Of a stretch of 7,442 bases of DNA, positions 5,254 to 7,442 are shown in pieces. This DNA is from an uncultured Clostridia bacterium (lineage in GTDB: Bacteria > Bacillota_A > Clostridia > Christensenellales > Aristaeellaceae), in NCBI GenBank assembly GCA_946408865.1, contig CAMJTZ010000091.1:1-7442 (forward strand), written 5' to 3'. Each line of letters starts with the position of its first letter. Position 1 is the first letter of the stretch. A program made the position numbers and the translations under genes. Below the pieces are notes generated by a model, which worked only from the letters and a program-made list of their open reading frames with translations, had not been told where the DNA came from and did no database searches.

Positions 5254-7020
5254 TCAGCGCTTCATCTTCGGGTCGAACGCATCCCGCAGGCCGTCGCCCA
5301 CGAAGTTGAATCCAAGCACCGTCAGTACGATCAGCAGACCGGCCGGAATCCACAGATACCAGCAGTTGGTCATAACGTAGATGTTCGAGGCGGAATTGAT
5401 AATGGTTCCCCAGGATGCCAGCGGATATTTGATGCCAAGTCCGAGGAAGCTCAGCGTCGCCTCTGCCAGGATGATGCTGCCCAGTCCCATCGTGGCCTGC
5501 ACGATCAGCAGGGGCATCACGTTCGGAACCAGATGCCGGAAAATCCGGCGGGATACCTTGATGCCAGTGGCCTCCGTCGCAACCATGAAATCCTGCTCGC
5601 GCAGGCTCAGAATCTGGCCGCGGACCACCCGGGCCACACCGGTCCAGCCCATGATACCCATGATCGCCATCATCATGTACAGCCGCAGATACGGATCCAC
5701 TTCAAAGGAGTCCATAATCGCGCCGGCAATGATCATCATCGGATAATAAGGGATGGAATTGAACAGGTCCACAAAACGCATCAGCATCGTGTCCACCCAG
5801 CCGCCGAAGTAGCCGGAAATACCGCCGATGATGATACCGATGATGTTCTCCAGGATCATAACGATGAAGCCCACCATCAGGGAGATCCGTCCGCCGTACA
5901 TCAGCCGCGTCAGCACGTCCATGCCGTGGTCATCCGTGCCCAGCGGATGCTCCGCGCTTGGCTCGGCATACATGTCAATCAGATGCGTCTGCTGGATCGT
6001 GGAGATAATGTAGTTGCTCCCGCGCATCTGAATCGTGTGCTTCTCCGTCTCGCCATTGGCGTTAACATATTCAAAGGATGTCTTCCTGTCGGTGATCGCG
6101 TCCGCCACAGCGTCCTTGTAATCATTCGGAAGAATCACGCCGTTGGTCACGGGGTTGACAATGATGTTGGACACATAGGCAACCGGTGTGCCGGAAGCAT
6201 CCGTCACCGTGGCGTCCGTCTCGCTGATGATCTCCAGGGAATAAGTCACATCATCCGCGGTAAAGGATGCATTTCCCGCATGCATTGCCGTTTCACAGTT
6301 TCTGCGGAATGCATAGCTGCCGGTCACATTGTTGTACTGCGGATCCGCCGTATCAAAGTTCAGCATGGTCGCCAGGGCAACTTCCTTCATGACGCCAAGC
6401 TTGTACGTCTTGCCCACATCCCGGGTCAGGCTGTAGGTCAGTCCGTCCAGTTCAAAACTGTCCTGACCTGCTTTTGCGGCGTCCGTTGCCGCCGCATTCA
6501 GTTCTGCGGATATTTCCTTTCCCTCTGCGGGCTGAATATCCACAATCTTGCCCAGCAGTGCAATGGTACCCAGTTCTTCGCCGGATGTAATGACATAGAA
6601 GTTTTCATCCAGTTTGTTTGCGATATAAGTAGCCTTGTCCGCGGTGAAGGAGATTGAATCGCCTGTTTTTCCTTTAACCTGGCTGTTAAAGGTAGCGCGC
6701 ACCATGGTGGAAAGCGTTTTGCCGTCCACAGTGGTAAACCGGTAGTCTGTATTCACGACAGCGCCGGCGTATTCCTTGTTGGCAGAGTCGATTTTGTAGA
6801 ATACCTGATCCTGCCGGTACGGAGAAATCACACCGCCCAGGAAAGAGAACAAAAACATGAAGATCAGGATGCAGATGCCTGCGATTGCCAGCCGGTTCCG
6901 GATAAAACGCTTGAAAACCATCATTCCGGGAGAAAGCACCTTAACCCGGCGGCCGTCATCCAGGGACAGCTCTTCCTGATTGTTCTGTTCCGTCTTGTTG
7001 TCTTTGATCTTTTCGCTCAT
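5254..7020 (-). CDS. oppC: Oligopeptide/dipeptide ABC transporter permease, OppC/DppC type, with large extracytoplasmic insert
   Basis: Second channel subunit of the peptide importer. The OppC core is clear: NRLAIAGICILIFMF (42-56) as first helix, PSAEHPLGTDDHGMDVLTRL (354-373), YGGRISLMVG (375-384), five more membrane helices (about 377-403, 411-437, 447-466, 505-527, 554-577), the cytoplasmic EAA loop that contacts the ATPases (about 478-503, ATEATGIKVSRR then HLVPN) and the conserved end GDGLRDAFDP (575-584). Typical family length is about 300; this protein has 588. The excess is one block, about residues 70-350, right after the first helix and so outside the membrane. It holds four tandem copies of a ~64-residue unit. 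The frame is open and in register on both sides, so this is not an assembly artefact or a fused broken gene. AGGAGG (7029-7034) precedes the ATG; oppB ends 17 nt upstream. Confidence 0.95.
   Translation of the reverse strand: MSEKIKDNKTEQNNQEELSLDDGRRVKVLSPGMMVFKRFIRNRLAIAGICILIFMFLFSFLGGVISPYRQDQVFYKIDSANKEYAGAVVNTDYRFTTVDGKTLSTMVRATFNSQVKGKTGDSISFTADKATYIANKLDENFYVITSGEELGTIALLGKIVDIQPAEGKEISAELNAAATDAAKAGQDSFELDGLTYSLTRDVGKTYKLGVMKEVALATMLNFDTADPQYNNVTGSYAFRRNCETAMHAGNASFTADDVTYSLEIISETDATVTDASGTPVAYVSNIIVNPVTNGVILPNDYKDAVADAITDRKTSFEYVNANGETEKHTIQMRGSNYIISTIQQTHLIDMYAEPSAEHPLGTDDHGMDVLTRLMYGGRISLMVGFIVMILENIIGIIIGGISGYFGGWVDTMLMRFVDLFNSIPYYPMMIIAGAIMDSFEVDPYLRLYMMMAIMGIMGWTGVARVVRGQILSLREQDFMVATEATGIKVSRRIFRHLVPNVMPLLIVQATMGLGSIILAEATLSFLGLGIKYPLASWGTIINSASNIYVMTNCWYLWIPAGLLIVLTVLGFNFVGDGLRDAFDPKMKR
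5983..6711 (-). repeat. Four tandem ~64-residue protein repeats in the OppC insert
   Basis: Inside the extracytoplasmic insert of OppC, the phenylalanines at residues 125, 189, 253 and 316 are spaced 64, 64 and 63 residues apart. Around the first three, the pattern S-F-x-x-D-x-x-T-Y is exact: SFTADKATY (124-132), SFELDGLTY (188-196) and SFTADDVTY (252-260). The fourth copy, SFEYVNANG (315-323), is degenerate and shorter. Each motif is preceded by a helix-like stretch of about 15-20 residues and followed by strand-like segments. At DNA level, copies 1 and 3 still share much of the motif (around 6625-6651 and 6241-6267). This looks like a duplicated small alpha/beta domain; unit borders (about 104-167, 168-231, 232-295, 296-346) are approximate. 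Confidence 0.8.
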
Positions 7021-7037
7021 ATCCGTGCCCTCCTGCC

Positions 7038-7442
7038 TCAGTTTACACGTACCCGCGGATCCACCACGGCATACATGATATCCGCCAGCATCAGGCTGAT
7101 CTGCGTCAGGATCAGACCGAATATGGAATAGAACATGGTGAAAGGCAGGTCACCCGCCACCATGGCATCATATGCAATATAACCGATACCCGGAATCTGG
7201 TACAGCGTTTCCGTGATCATGGAGCCGGAAAAGAGGCTCGGAATCAGGTAACTCATATAGCTGACCAGCGGAATCAGGGTGTTCCGGAACGCGTGGCGGT
7301 TGATGACCGTCTTTTCCGAAAGTCCCTTTGCCCGGGCAGTGCGGATATAGTCGGCATTCAGTACTTCCAGCATGTTTGTACGGGTATAGCGCGTCAGGCC
7401 GCCGATGTTCAGCATCGCCAGCGTCAGCACAGGCAGGAACAT
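7038..7442 (-). CDS. oppB: Oligopeptide/dipeptide ABC transporter permease, OppB/DppB type, 5' part cut by window edge
   Basis: First channel subunit of the peptide importer; only the last 134 codons are present. The ATG at the window edge is almost certainly internal, because family members are usually somewhat over 300 residues. Visible parts are LPVLTLAMLNIGGLTRYTR (3-21), the EAA loop with DYIRTARAKGLSE (31-43) and HAFRNTLIP (50-58), a membrane stretch near 59-79, the family segment ETLYQIPGIGYIAYDA (78-93), a last helix at about 102-126 and the conserved end ADIMYAVVDPRVR (120-132). The insert seen in OppC has no counterpart in the visible part. oppC follows after 17 nt, so the two channel subunits are co-transcribed. 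Identity is secure; oligopeptide versus dipeptide preference is open. Confidence 0.93.
   Translation of the reverse strand: MFLPVLTLAMLNIGGLTRYTRTNMLEVLNADYIRTARAKGLSEKTVINRHAFRNTLIPLVSYMSYLIPSLFSGSMITETLYQIPGIGYIAYDAMVAGDLPFTMFYSIFGLILTQISLMLADIMYAVVDPRVRVN

Noticed and set aside
5128..6657. Plus-strand open frame of 509 codons opposite oppC
   Set aside because: It is antisense to the clearly recognisable OppC, and its product is rich in His, Gln and Arg without any family features.
5971..6813. The OppC length as a fusion with a separate gene, such as an embedded OppA
   Set aside because: The insert has no signal peptide, lipobox or substrate-binding-protein features, and at about 280 residues is too short for an OppA (usually over 500). 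It reads instead as small tandem repeats.

Overview
The window looks like chromosomal DNA from a moderately GC-rich Bacillota, probably an anaerobic Clostridia-type bacterium. The basis is the strong AGGAGG-type ribosome binding sites, sigma70/sigmaA-like promoters, a non-conjugative TraX-family protein and the style of the peptide transporter genes. This placement is inference; the sequence does not fix a genus.

Layout. (1) Bases 1-499, minus strand: the 5' nine-tenths of frr (ribosome recycling factor), running off the left edge. (2) Bases 500-686: a divergent promoter region with a near-consensus promoter for frr and an extended -10 promoter for the plus-strand gene. (3) Bases 687-1559, plus: a TraX-family polytopic membrane protein. 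(4) Bases 1560-1714: an intergenic stretch ending in AT-rich extended -10 promoter sequence. (5) Bases 1715-2760, plus: two translationally coupled genes of unknown function, a four-helix membrane protein and a single-anchor extracytoplasmic protein. (6) Bases 2779-2803: a perfect 10-bp hairpin with T-runs on both sides, a bidirectional terminator between convergent units. (7) Bases 2824-7442, minus: the distal part of an oligopeptide/dipeptide ABC transporter operon, in transcription order oppB (3' part only), oppC, oppD, oppF and a small tail-anchored membrane protein. All junctions are tight (17-18 nt gaps, then a 4-nt and a 20-nt overlap).

The transporter genes make one complex. OppB and OppC form the membrane channel, and OppD and OppF are the paired ATPases, each with a C-terminal cysteine-rich oligopeptide-transporter tail. 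No substrate-binding protein (OppA) gene lies downstream; it may lie beyond the right edge or elsewhere.

The most unusual signal is in oppC. The permease is 588 residues instead of about 300, because roughly 280 residues are inserted after the first membrane helix, on the outside of the cell. The insert contains an internal repeat with a period of 63-64 residues, marked by S-F-x-x-D-x-x-T-Y in three copies and a degenerate fourth. OppD also has a basic N-terminal extension of about 50 residues. Together with the coupled small membrane protein, these suggest a transporter with extra built-in parts. No CRISPR array, mobile element, tRNA or rRNA was seen.
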